Shown: positions 50,525 through 59,127 of the stretch, piece after piece
Layout of the letters: each line of letters begins with the position of its first letter
How positions within the stretch are numbered: position 1 is the stretch's first letter
Source of the DNA: Candidatus Bipolaricaulis anaerobius
GTDB taxonomy: Bacteria > Bipolaricaulota > Bipolaricaulia > Bipolaricaulales > Bipolaricaulaceae
DNA length: 64,000 bases
Direction of reading: 5' to 3'
Assembly: GCF_900465355.1 (NCBI RefSeq)
Contig: NZ_LS483254.1
Span: 868,001-932,000, forward strand
Notes under the pieces: generated by a model
Database searches by the model: none
What the model was told of the DNA's origin: nothing
Seen by the model: the letters and a program-made list of their open reading frames with translations, nothing else
Made by a program: the position numbers and the translations under genes

Positions 50525-51679
50525 TTACGGCTCACCCGGCCAGGGGCCGACCACGCCCTCCACCGCCCACTCCAGGGTGATGAGGGCATCCACAGACATC
50601 CACATGCCCTCGGGCACGCGCAGGATCCCCTTCCGGTCGTAGATCGGGCCCTGGAACGGGTCAAAGGTCACGCCTGGGTCGGCCATCTGGTTGTAGCGCG
50701 TCATCACGAGATCGTAGGCGGAAATCTTGCCGAAGACGGGATGGTCTACGCTGTAGGCCTTAAGGTCGTCCTCGAACACGGGGTTGATCATCATCCCCGG
50801 CTTGGCCCCGACCTCCACCGCCTTCTGGGAAAGGAGCCACCAGTAATCCACATGCTCCAGGTTCTCGTTGGTGTAGATCCCGTCGTGGACCTTCTGGAGG
50901 AAGTCGAGGTAGATCGCCTCCCAGTGGACGAGCTGGCCGGACACCACGTAGTCGGGGGCGAAGTCGTACATCGGGGAATAGTGGCCGAAGCTGGGCAGGC
51001 CATGCTCCGCTGCCACCTGGACCACGGTGGGAGAGTCCTCGGTGAACGCGAACACGTCACACCCCTCGGCCACCAGGGCCTCAGCGGCCTCCTTGGCCGC
51101 CGCCGGGTTGAACCACTCGTAGATCCAGCGCACATGGACCTCGGCCTGGGGGTTGACCTCCCGGACCCCGATGGCGAAGGCGTTGAGGTGCCGCTTCACT
51201 TCCGGGATGGGGAACGCGCCCACGTAGGCCACCTTGCCCGTCTTGGTGAGCGCTCCGGCCATGAGGCCGTTCAGGTAGTAGACCTGGTAGAAGTCGGCCA
51301 TGTAGGTGGCGAGGTTCGGGGCCCTCATGAACCCCGAGCAGTGGGCGAGGACCACCTCCGGGTAGCGCAGGGCGGCGGCGTAGGTCCCATCCATGAACCC
51401 GAAGCTCGTGGTGAAGACGATGTCACAGCCCTGACGGACCAGCTGGTCGATGTAGGTCTCCACCTCGCCCTCGGGCACCGACTCCACGTACACCGTCTCC
51501 AGCCAGGGGAAGTGCTCTTCGCAGATCTCGCGGGCCACGTTGTGAGCGTGGGACCAGCCGTAGTCCCCGATGGGCCCGACGTAGATGAACCCCACCTTCA
51601 TGGTCTCCGCGGCCAGGCCCAAGGTGGAAAGACCGGCCACCGCTGCCACGATCGCCGCTATCTTCAGTCCCTTCCTCAC
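50525..51679 (-). CDS. BMP/PnrA-family substrate-binding protein
   Basis: 384 residues, GTG start with aggagg upstream. Signal peptide at 1-24 (IAAIVAAVAGLSTLGLAA) without a lipobox cysteine, so it is cut by signal peptidase I. A BMP fold follows: KVGFIYVGPIGDYGWSHAH, RQGCDIVFTTSFGFMD, YADFYQVYYLNG-like (MADFYQVYYLNGLMAGAL), KVAYVGAFPIPEVKRHLNAF. BMP proteins bind nucleosides or purines. It is in the same row as the BMP-type permeases and ATPase, and next to ade, so purine or purine nucleoside is the likely ligand. Confidence 0.88.
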   Translation of the reverse strand: MRKGLKIAAIVAAVAGLSTLGLAAETMKVGFIYVGPIGDYGWSHAHNVAREICEEHFPWLETVYVESVPEGEVETYIDQLVRQGCDIVFTTSFGFMDGTYAAALRYPEVVLAHCSGFMRAPNLATYMADFYQVYYLNGLMAGALTKTGKVAYVGAFPIPEVKRHLNAFAIGVREVNPQAEVHVRWIYEWFNPAAAKEAAEALVAEGCDVFAFTEDSPTVVQVAAEHGLPSFGHYSPMYDFAPDYVVSGQLVHWEAIYLDFLQKVHDGIYTNENLEHVDYWWLLSQKAVEVGAKPGMMINPVFEDDLKAYSVDHPVFGKISAYDLVMTRYNQMADPGVTFDPFQGPIYDRKGILRVPEGMWMSVDALITLEWAVEGVVGPWPGEP

Positions 51680-51760
51680 TTTAACCTCCTTGTATGCTCT
51701 GGCTCGTCACCCATGACTCCGCGCTGATCACCGATTCATCCCCGGTTCTCACCCCCCCGT

Positions 51761-52690
51761 TCACTTCTCTCCCCGGGCATACGGAACGCCGAGGGCCCCC
51801 GGTGCTCCCCGGCGGCGCTGGGCGCCCCCGAGCCCCACAAAGGTCAGGACAATTATAGCGGCAGCGTAGGGCATGAGCTTGAGGAGCTCCGGAGCCACCC
51901 AGGGCTGCAGCCGATAGGACAGGTGATACAGGGCGCCGAACAGGACCGCCCCCCCGATCGACTGGAGGGGATCCCAGGCCACGAAGATGGTGAGGGCGAT
52001 CACAATCCAGCCCATCCCCCCGGTCATCCCCTCCGTCCAGGCGGGGCGGTACTCTACGGACAGGTACCCCCCGGCCACCCCGGCGAGGATCCCCCCGAGG
52101 ATGACCGCCAGGTACCGCACCAGGTACACGTTCACCCCCAGGGCATCGGCGGTGGCCGGGGACTCCCCCACCGACCGCAGCGTGATCCCCCACCGGGTGC
52201 GGTACAGGAGCACCCACAGCACCACCGCCAGGACCAGACCCAGGTAGGTGATGATGCTTTGGTCCTGAAAGAGCATCGGTCCCAGCACCGGGATCTCTGC
52301 TAGCCCCGGCACGGTGACCGGGGGCAGGGGGTGCTTGAGGGGGATGCCCTCCCACCCCCGTCCAAGCAAGCCCGAAAGTCCCAGGCCGAACATGGTGAGG
52401 GCGAGGCCGGAAACGTACTGGTTGGCCCGCAGGGTCACGGTGAGGAAGGCGTGGATCAGGGCGGCCCCGCCCCCCGCTGCCGCTGCCACCAGGATCCCCA
52501 GCCCGGGGTTCCCGGTGGATTGGGCCACGGCAAACGCGGAGAACGCTCCGATGGCCATCATCCCCTCCACCCCCAGGTTCACCACCCCGGACCGCTCCGC
52601 GTACACCTCCCCCAAGGTCCCCCACAGGAGCGGGGTCCCGTAGGCGAGCGCCCTCCCGATCGTGCTGATGAGCCACTCTTCCCAACCCAT
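51761..52690 (-). CDS. ABC permease, BMP-type nucleoside/purine importer (NupQ-like)
   Basis: 309 residues, eight to ten membrane segments. Family text: GTLGEVYAERSGVVNLGVEGMMAIGAF at the N-terminus and the cytoplasmic coupling region TLRSVGESPATADALGVNV. This is the second permease of BMP importers (YufQ/NupQ type). It is 3 nt after the first permease and 81 nt before the binding-protein gene. No enzyme motif. Confidence 0.9.
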   Translation of the reverse strand: MGWEEWLISTIGRALAYGTPLLWGTLGEVYAERSGVVNLGVEGMMAIGAFSAFAVAQSTGNPGLGILVAAAAGGGAALIHAFLTVTLRANQYVSGLALTMFGLGLSGLLGRGWEGIPLKHPLPPVTVPGLAEIPVLGPMLFQDQSIITYLGLVLAVVLWVLLYRTRWGITLRSVGESPATADALGVNVYLVRYLAVILGGILAGVAGGYLSVEYRPAWTEGMTGGMGWIVIALTIFVAWDPLQSIGGAVLFGALYHLSYRLQPWVAPELLKLMPYAAAIIVLTFVGLGGAQRRRGAPGALGVPYARGEK

Positions 52691-52693
52691 CTC

Positions 52694-53788
52694 TCACCCC
52701 TCGCTCTCGGCCCGTTGGGGTGCCCAGCGGACATGCCAATACATGAGGAGTTCGCTCCCGATCAAGAAAAATAGGATCAGTCCGTTGAACACGTCCGTGA
52801 CCTGGAACGGCATCGCCAGCGCCACCTTGATCACGTCCCCGGCGGCGAAGATGAGCCCAAACAGGAGTGCGGTCACCACGGCGGCGAGGGGGCTCCCCCT
52901 GGCCAGCCAGGCAACGATGATCGCGGTGTAGCCATAGCCCATGGAGATGTGGGCCGGGCTACGCAGCCGGTAGTGGACCCCCGCCATCTCCCCCGCCCCG
53001 GCCAGCCCCGCCAGTCCCCCCGAGATGAGCATCACCCAGAGCGTCACTTTGAGGAAATCGATCCCCGCGTAGCGGGCGGCGTCCTGGGACTGCCCCACCA
53101 CCCGGGTCTCGTAGCCAAGCTTCGTCCGGGAGAGGAGGAACGCGCAGGCGATAGCCATGGCCACCCCCACCACCAGGGTGATCCAATGGATGCGGGTACC
53201 GGGGATCAGGGGCAGGCGTGCCGCTGGGGGAAAGAGGTCGCTATAGGCAAACCCACGGGCGGTGGGCCCCTTCCAAGGGCCATGGACCAGCCACTCCACG
53301 ATGTACATCATGATGTAGTTCATCATCAGGGTGGAGATGACGTCGTTCACTTGGAACTTCACCTTGAGCAGGGCGGGGATCATCCCCCACACGGCGCCGG
53401 CGAGGAACCCGGCCAAAAACATGGCTGGGAGGAGCCATGGATCCGGGAGGCCGGAGAACAGGGCCACCCCGGTGGCGGCCACCGCCCCGGCGAGGATCTG
53501 CCCCTCGGCGCCGATGTTCCAAAACTGGGCGCGGAAGGCCACCACCAGCCCCACCCCGCACAGGATGAGGGGGATCGCCCGCCGCACCACCTCCGCCCAC
53601 CCCTGGGGGCTTTGGAGCGTCCCCTGGAAGATGACCCGGTAGGCATGCCACGGGTTCACCCCGTAGCCCCAAAAGATCACCGCTGCCACCAGAAGCGCCA
53701 GCACCACCGCGAGCAGGGAGATCCCGAGCACCGCCCCCCGCGATGGGGCAAGGCGCCTCTCCACCACGAACGGTCCAATCCTCTTCAT
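52694..53788 (-). CDS. ABC permease, BMP-type nucleoside/purine importer (NupP-like)
   Basis: 364 residues. About nine membrane segments; family text NPWHAYRVIFQG, FRAQFWNIGAEGQILAGAVA and FQVNDVISTLMMNYIMMYIV. The coupling region ETRVVGQSQDAARYAGID is present. First permease (YufP/NupP type). Its ATG overlaps the ATPase stop by 4 nt and the second permease follows by 3 nt. Confidence 0.9.
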   Translation of the reverse strand: MKRIGPFVVERRLAPSRGAVLGISLLAVVLALLVAAVIFWGYGVNPWHAYRVIFQGTLQSPQGWAEVVRRAIPLILCGVGLVVAFRAQFWNIGAEGQILAGAVAATGVALFSGLPDPWLLPAMFLAGFLAGAVWGMIPALLKVKFQVNDVISTLMMNYIMMYIVEWLVHGPWKGPTARGFAYSDLFPPAARLPLIPGTRIHWITLVVGVAMAIACAFLLSRTKLGYETRVVGQSQDAARYAGIDFLKVTLWVMLISGGLAGLAGAGEMAGVHYRLRSPAHISMGYGYTAIIVAWLARGSPLAAVVTALLFGLIFAAGDVIKVALAMPFQVTDVFNGLILFFLIGSELLMYWHVRWAPQRAESEG

Positions 53789-55353
53789 CGCGGATCACCC
53801 ATCACGGATCTTGTGCCGGCCATCATGAGCCCGATCTCCCCAAGCTCTGCCTCGGAAGCCTCGACTATCCCCATGATCTCCCCGCGGAACATCACGGCGA
53901 TCCGGTCAGCAAGCGATACGATCTCCTCCAGGTCCTCCGATACGAGGAGCACCCCGGCCCCCGCGTCCCGCTGCCGGAGGAGGAGCTGCCGGATGAGCTC
54001 GGTGGCCCCCACGTCCAGCCCATAGGTGGGATGGGCGGCCACCACCAGCCCTGGCTCCCCGGAGAGCTCCCGGGCGAGGATGAGCTTCTGGATGTTCCCC
54101 CCGGAGAGGAGCTTGGCCGGGGTTCGGGGGGAGGGCGTCATGATCTCATACTCCTCGATCGCCTGCTCGGCAAACTTCCTCACCTCCGAAAGCCGCAGGA
54201 GCGGTCCACTGGAGAACGGGGGCCGGTGGTGCTTCTTCAGGATGAGGTTCTCCTCCACGGTCATCCCGGGAACGATCCCCATTCGGAGGCGCTCCTCGGG
54301 GATGTGGGCCACCCCAGCATCGGCCACCGTTCGCGGCGACCTGTTGGTGAGGCTTTGCCCCAACACCACCACCTCCCCCCCCTGGGCCCGCCGGAGACCG
54401 CAGATCACCTCCACCAGCTCCCGCTGCCCATTCCCCGCCACCCCGGCGATCCCCACGATCTCCCCCCGGCACACGGTGAGGGAAATGCCCCGGAGGGCGG
54501 GAAGCCCCCGATCGTTCAGGGCCCGGAGATCTCGGAGGACGAGGGCCTCCGTCCCCGGCGTACACTCCGCCTTGGAGATGCGGAACACCACGTCCCGCCC
54601 CACCATCATCCTCGCCAAGGAAGCCTTGTCCGTCTCCGCCACGGGCAGGGTGTCGACCACCTTGCCCCGGCGCATCACCGTCACCCGGTCCGCCGCCTCC
54701 ATCACCTCGTCCAGCTTGTGGGTGATGAAGATGACCGCATGCCCCTCCTCCTTCATGCGCGCCAGGACCTTGAATAGCTCCGCCGTCTCCTGGGGGGTAA
54801 GGACGCTGGTGGGCTCGTCCAAGATCAGGACATCCGCCCCGCGGTACAGGGCCTTCAGGATCTCCACGCGCTGCTGCTCGCCGGCGGAGAGCTGCCACAC
54901 CCGGGCCTTGGGGTCGACGGGGAGGTGGTAGCGCTCGCCGAGCTCCCGGAGGCCCCGCTCCACAACCCGGGCCGGGCCGAAGAATGGGGTCCCCTGAAGG
55001 CCCAACGCCACGTTCTCCGCCACTGTATGGGGATAGACGAGCTTGAAGTGCTGGTGGACCATGCCGATCCCGCACGCGATGGCATCGCGGGGGGAGCGGA
55101 TGTTCACCTTCCTGCCCTTGACGTAGATCTCCCCTGCGTCCGGGTGGTAGAGGCCGTAAAGGATGTTCATCAAGGTCGTCTTCCCGGCACCGTTCTCCCC
55201 GAGGAGGGCGTGGATTTCGCCGGGGCGGACATCGAGGGTGATCCGGTCATTGGCCACGACCCCCGGGAACGACTTGGTGACCCCCTCGAGGAGGATCAGA
55301 GGCGGGTAGTTCTGGTTCCCATCGAGATCGCCAGCGCCCGGGGCGGCCATCAT
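53785..55353 (-). CDS. ABC importer ATPase, double-domain (NupO-like)
   Basis: 522 residues with two ABC domains. First domain: Walker A LLGENGAGKTTLMNILYGLY, signature LSAGEQQRVEILKAL, Walker B LILDEPTSVLT. Second: Walker A region GIAGVAGNGQRELVEVICGL (degenerate), signature LSGGNIQKLILARELS. This is the sugar/nucleoside importer layout of the BMP system. First gene of the leftward purine row. ATG 55353 (or 55350) lies 8 nt after a TATACT box with no Shine-Dalgarno. Confidence 0.92.
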   Translation of the reverse strand: MMAAPGAGDLDGNQNYPPLILLEGVTKSFPGVVANDRITLDVRPGEIHALLGENGAGKTTLMNILYGLYHPDAGEIYVKGRKVNIRSPRDAIACGIGMVHQHFKLVYPHTVAENVALGLQGTPFFGPARVVERGLRELGERYHLPVDPKARVWQLSAGEQQRVEILKALYRGADVLILDEPTSVLTPQETAELFKVLARMKEEGHAVIFITHKLDEVMEAADRVTVMRRGKVVDTLPVAETDKASLARMMVGRDVVFRISKAECTPGTEALVLRDLRALNDRGLPALRGISLTVCRGEIVGIAGVAGNGQRELVEVICGLRRAQGGEVVVLGQSLTNRSPRTVADAGVAHIPEERLRMGIVPGMTVEENLILKKHHRPPFSSGPLLRLSEVRKFAEQAIEEYEIMTPSPRTPAKLLSGGNIQKLILARELSGEPGLVVAAHPTYGLDVGATELIRQLLLRQRDAGAGVLLVSEDLEEIVSLADRIAVMFRGEIMGIVEASEAELGEIGLMMAGTRSVMGDPR

Positions 55354-55361
55354 GAGGGACC

Positions 55362-55391
55362 AGTATAGCGACCCCCCGTTGCGATGGTCAA
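55362..55391 (-). promoter_or_regulatory. promoter of the leftward purine operon (leaderless geometry)
   Basis: Minus strand: TTGACC (55391-55386), 18-bp spacer, TATACT (55367-55362), ending 8 nt before ATG 55353. Five of six matches in both boxes. The -35 is one base from the opposed -35 at 55393. Confidence 0.7.
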
Positions 55392-55392
55392 G

Positions 55393-55422
55393 TTGCCTGA
55401 CAGGTTGGGCGGCCGCTATACT
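55393..55422 (+). promoter_or_regulatory. promoter of the rightward hydroxylase operon
   Basis: TTGCCT (55393-55398), 18-bp spacer, TATACT (55417-55422), 17 nt before the GTG at 55440. Back to back with the leftward promoter, so one regulator bound between them could switch both operons. Confidence 0.65.
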
Positions 55423-55439
55423 GCGCCCGGTGAGTTGAG

Positions 55440-56288
55440 GTGCGCCTGACGGGAATTCGCCGGTTCCACTTCGCCCGGGATGCAGAGGAAGCCCTTTCCC
55501 TCCTCGCCGCCTACGACGGCCGGGCGGCCCTCCTCGCGGGCGGGGTCGACCTCCTGCGGTCCCCGCGGGGCGACATCGAAGGGGTCATTGACATCACGCG
55601 GATCGGCCTCTCCTACGTTCGCGAGTCCCGCGGCGGCCTCGTGATCGGGGCCACGACGACCCTCACCGAGGTCCTCGCCTCCGCTGCGGCCCCCGCGTAC
55701 GCCGGAGGCCTGCTCGCCTCCGCCCTGAGCCAGGTGGCGGTCCCCCCGCTCCGGAACATGGCCACGCTCGGGGGGGCGCTCGTATCGGCCCATCCGTGGG
55801 CCGACATCCCCACCGTCCTCGTGGCCCTCGGGGCGGAGGTCCGCTGGCAGGGGGAGAAGGAAGGGAAGGCGCCGGTTGAGGAGCTGTACGGGACCTCGTT
55901 CCGCGGGCTGTTCCGCCGCGCCGTAGCGCTGGAGGTGGTCCTCCCGCCGTGGGAGGGAGCCTTCGTCCACGAGAAGGTCTCCCGCACCCGGTACGATATC
56001 GCCCTCCTCAACGCGTGCTGCGGCGTAGGGCTCGACGGGGAGGAGATCCGGTGGGCGCGGGTCGCCGTCGGAGCACGGCCCAACCGAGGGGAGAGGCTCC
56101 CCTGGGCCGAGGAGGCCCTGATCGGCCGCAAGCCCGGAGGGGAGCTATGGAACGAGGTTCAGAGGCTGGTGGAGAGCCGGGTCGAAGTGGGAGATGACCG
56201 CCGCGCGGGGGCCATCTGGCGCCGCCGCACCGCGGGGGTCCTCGTCCGCCGGGCCCTCGCCCGCGCTGCCCAACGGGGTGGGACGTGA
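55440..56288 (+). CDS. FAD-binding subunit of molybdenum hydroxylase (rightward operon)
   Basis: 282 residues, GTG start with weak ttgagg upstream. FAD-binding PCMH fold: RAALLAGGVDLLRSPRGDIE, LSQVAVPPLRNMATLGGALVSAHPWAD and a C-terminal flavoprotein domain with RTRYDIALLNACC. Same family as the subunit at 40927 but with clearly different loops, so it is a paralog and not a recent copy. First of three genes (FAD, 2Fe-2S, Mo subunit) in the usual CoxM-S-L order. Its stop lies 35 nt before the preferred 2Fe-2S subunit start. Confidence 0.9.
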   Translation: MRLTGIRRFHFARDAEEALSLLAAYDGRAALLAGGVDLLRSPRGDIEGVIDITRIGLSYVRESRGGLVIGATTTLTEVLASAAAPAYAGGLLASALSQVAVPPLRNMATLGGALVSAHPWADIPTVLVALGAEVRWQGEKEGKAPVEELYGTSFRGLFRRAVALEVVLPPWEGAFVHEKVSRTRYDIALLNACCGVGLDGEEIRWARVAVGARPNRGERLPWAEEALIGRKPGGELWNEVQRLVESRVEVGDDRRAGAIWRRRTAGVLVRRALARAAQRGGT

Positions 56289-56323
56289 TGTTCCCTTTTC
56301 AGCAGGACCAGTGCGGAGACAGG

Positions 56324-56797
56324 ATGAAACTCTCCTTTGAATTGAACGGAATCGAGCACTACCTCGATGTCGAGCCGGGCGAGCCGCTCCTCTCCCTCCT
56401 CCGTCGGTTGGGGATGAAATCTGTGAAGGAAGGATGTGGGACCGGAGACTGCGGGGCGTGCACCGTGCTTTTGAATGGGCGGGCGGTGCGGTCGTGCCTT
56501 ATGGTCGCCCCCCAAGTCCAGGGGAAGCGGGTCATGACCCTCGAAGGGCTGGGCACGGTGGACGATCCTCACCCGCTCCAGGAAGCGTTCCTCGAATGTG
56601 GGGCTGTGCAGTGTGGGTTCTGCACGCCGGGGATGATCCTCGTCGCCTATGAGCTCCTCGCCCGCACCGGCGATCCCACGCCCGACGACGTGCGGAAGGC
56701 AATCGCAGGGAACCTGTGCCGGTGCACGGGGTACGTGAAAATCGTGGATGCGGTCCTCCGCGCTGCGGAGTGGAAGCGGGAGGGAAGATGGCGGTAG
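56324..56797 (+). CDS. 2Fe-2S subunit of molybdenum hydroxylase (rightward operon)
   Basis: 157 residues from ATG 56324 (MKLSFELNGIEH), with ggag 7 nt upstream. An earlier GTG at 56285, in GTGA overlap with the FAD gene, would add 13 residues and remains possible. Clusters: GCGTGDCGACTVLLNG with RSCL, then CGFCTPGMILVAYELL and GNLCRCTGYVKIVDAVL. Overlaps the Mo subunit gene by 10 nt. Confidence 0.9.
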   Translation: MKLSFELNGIEHYLDVEPGEPLLSLLRRLGMKSVKEGCGTGDCGACTVLLNGRAVRSCLMVAPQVQGKRVMTLEGLGTVDDPHPLQEAFLECGAVQCGFCTPGMILVAYELLARTGDPTPDDVRKAIAGNLCRCTGYVKIVDAVLRAAEWKREGRWR

Positions 56798-59109
56798 AGA
56801 CGCAGCAGAGGGGGGCAGTGGGCCAGAGCGTGCGCAAGGTGGACGGGCCGTCCCTCGTCGCGGGGAAGCCCCTGTTCACCCTCGACCTCGACATCCCGGG
56901 ATCCCTCGTGGGGGCAATCCTCCCCTCCCCTCACGCCCACGCCCGGATCGTCAGCGTGGATACGTCCGAGGCTGAACAGGTCCCGGGGGTGCGGGCGATC
57001 CTCCACCACGGGAACGTGCCCCGTGTCCCGTACACCACCGCCGGGCAAGGGTGGCCGGAGCCCTCCCCCTACGATACGGTCCTGTTCGATACGAAAGTCC
57101 GCTTCGTCGGGGACCGGGTGGCGGCGGTGGCCGCGGAGACGGAGGACGCAGCGGCGGAGGCGCTAGCTAAGATCCGCGTGGAGTACGAACTCCTTCCCCC
57201 CGTCCTCTCCTCCGAGGAGGCCCTCGCCGCCGGAGCCCCGATCATCCACGACGAGCCGGATGCGGAGGGGATCTACGATGCTGCGCACAACATCGCCGCG
57301 GCAGTGGACATCCCGATCGGGGACGTGGCGGCGGCCCTCGCCGCGGCCCCGGTGACGGCCGAGGCGACGTGCGAGATCCCGTACTCCCAGCACGCGACGA
57401 TCGAGCCTCACTGCGTAATCGCCTACTTCGACGACGCGGGGCGGCTCATCCTGCGCACCTCGACCCAAGTCCCATTCCACGTCCGGCGGATCGTAGCGAG
57501 GGTCGTTGGGCTCGACCCGGCCCGGATCCGGGTCGTCAAACCCCGCATCGGCGGGGGGTTTGGGTCCAAGCAGGAAGTCCTCCTCGAACCGGTGGCGGCG
57601 CTGCTTGCCCGGCGGACGGGCCGGCCGGTGCGGATGACCTACACCCGCCAGGAGGTGTTCGTGGCGAGCCGGACCCGGCACCCGATGAAGGTCACGGTGA
57701 GGCTGGGAGCGAGCAAGGACGGAACCCTCCACGCCCTGGAGATGGGCGTCCTCTCCAACACCGGCGCCTACGGGGCCCACGCCCTGACCGTGCTCTCCAA
57801 CGTGGGATCGAAAACGCTCCCCTTGTACAACAAGGCACCTCACGTCCATTTCCACGGGAGAGCGGTGTACACGAACCTCCCCGTGGCCGGTGCCTACCGC
57901 GGGTACGGGGCGACGCAGGGGTACTTCGCCCTCGAGGTGGCGATGGACAAACTCGCCGAGAAGCTGGGCCTTGACCCGGTGGAGCTCCGGAGGAGGAACC
58001 ACATCCGGGTCGGGGAGACGTCGCCCATCTTCGAGAAGATCGGGGAAGGCCGCGAGGGAACGGCGCAGATCGTGCGGTCGTGCGCCCTCGAGGAGTGCCT
58101 CAGGATCGGGGCGGAGCGGATCGGGTGGCGCGAGAAGCGGGGCCAGCGACGCGAGGAAGGGCCATGGGTCCACGGCCTGGGGATGGCGTGTGCGATGCAG
58201 GGATCGGGGATCACGGGCGTGGACATGGCGGCAGCGACCCTCGTCATGCAGGACGACGGGAGCTTCCGGCTCCTCGTGGGGGCCACCGACCTCGGGACGG
58301 GGTCGGACACGATCCTCGCCCAGATCGCCGCTCAGGAGCTCGGCGTGCCGGTGGACCGGGTCCTCGTCTACTCCTCGGACACCGACTTCACCCCGTTTGA
58401 CACCGGGGCCTACGCCTCCAGCACGACCTACGTGTCGGGGAACGCCGTCCTCCGGGCCGCGTCCGAGGTGCGGGCCCAGATCCTGGACGTAGCAGCCGCG
58501 GCCCTGGGGGAGCGCGCCTCCGCCCTCGAACTCGCCGCTGGCGTGGTGCGCAGCCGCAAATCGGGGAAGTCCCTCACCCTGAGCGAGGTCGGCCACCGCG
58601 CGACCTACGTGGCTGATCAGCGCCAGATCGCGGCCACGGCATCCTTCGCCTGTCCCGAGTCCCCGCCCCCGTTTGCCGCGTTCTTCTGCGAGGTCGCGGT
58701 GGACCGCGAGACGGGCGTGGTGCGGGTCGAGCGGTTCGTGGTCGCCGCCGACTGCGGGGTGGCGATCCACCCCCAGGCGGCGGAGGGGCAGCTCGAGGGG
58801 GCGGTCCTCCAGGGAATCGGCCATGCCCTGTGCGAGGAGATGCTCTTCTCCCCACGGGGCCGCTGCGTGAACGCCGGGTTCTTCGATTACAAGATCCCGT
58901 CATCCCTCGATGCGCCCGAGATCGAGACGATCCTCGTCCCGAGCGAGGAACCGACCGGGCCGTGGGGGGCGAAGTCCATCTCCGAGGTCGGGATCAACGG
59001 GCCGCTGCCTGCGATCTCGAATGCGATCTACGACGCAGTGGGGGCGCGGATGGTCCGCGCTCCGTTCACGCCGGAGCGGGTGCGGTTCGTCCTCGGCGCG
59101 GTCCCCTAG
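56788..59109 (+). CDS. molybdopterin-binding large subunit, xanthine dehydrogenase/XdhD type
   Basis: 773 residues. Aldehyde oxidase/xanthine dehydrogenase large chain: N-terminal a/b hammerhead (GKPLFTLDLDIPGSLVGAIL), Mo-cofactor loops PRIGGGFGSKQEV, AYRGYGATQGYF and GTGSDTILAQIAAQELG, and WGAKSISEVGINGP carrying the catalytic Glu. The IRVGETSPIF and SISEVG text resembles the selenium-dependent hydroxylases (XdhD) of purine clusters; labile Se cannot be seen in sequence. It probably oxidises hypoxanthine/xanthine or other purines. The only Mo subunit in the window, so it may serve both sets of small subunits. Confidence 0.9.
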   Translation: MAVETQQRGAVGQSVRKVDGPSLVAGKPLFTLDLDIPGSLVGAILPSPHAHARIVSVDTSEAEQVPGVRAILHHGNVPRVPYTTAGQGWPEPSPYDTVLFDTKVRFVGDRVAAVAAETEDAAAEALAKIRVEYELLPPVLSSEEALAAGAPIIHDEPDAEGIYDAAHNIAAAVDIPIGDVAAALAAAPVTAEATCEIPYSQHATIEPHCVIAYFDDAGRLILRTSTQVPFHVRRIVARVVGLDPARIRVVKPRIGGGFGSKQEVLLEPVAALLARRTGRPVRMTYTRQEVFVASRTRHPMKVTVRLGASKDGTLHALEMGVLSNTGAYGAHALTVLSNVGSKTLPLYNKAPHVHFHGRAVYTNLPVAGAYRGYGATQGYFALEVAMDKLAEKLGLDPVELRRRNHIRVGETSPIFEKIGEGREGTAQIVRSCALEECLRIGAERIGWREKRGQRREEGPWVHGLGMACAMQGSGITGVDMAAATLVMQDDGSFRLLVGATDLGTGSDTILAQIAAQELGVPVDRVLVYSSDTDFTPFDTGAYASSTTYVSGNAVLRAASEVRAQILDVAAAALGERASALELAAGVVRSRKSGKSLTLSEVGHRATYVADQRQIAATASFACPESPPPFAAFFCEVAVDRETGVVRVERFVVAADCGVAIHPQAAEGQLEGAVLQGIGHALCEEMLFSPRGRCVNAGFFDYKIPSSLDAPEIETILVPSEEPTGPWGAKSISEVGINGPLPAISNAIYDAVGARMVRAPFTPERVRFVLGAVP

Positions 59110-59127
59110 CCGGGCGCGGACGGGCCC

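Noticed and set aside
49763-51727. 654-codon open frame antisense to ade and the binding protein
   Set aside because: Same reason: GC-driven shadow over well-recognised genes.
56788-59109. Selenocysteine in the Mo hydroxylase large subunit
   Set aside because: No in-frame TGA. Selenium in this family is a labile cofactor ligand, not encoded, and cannot be judged from the sequence.
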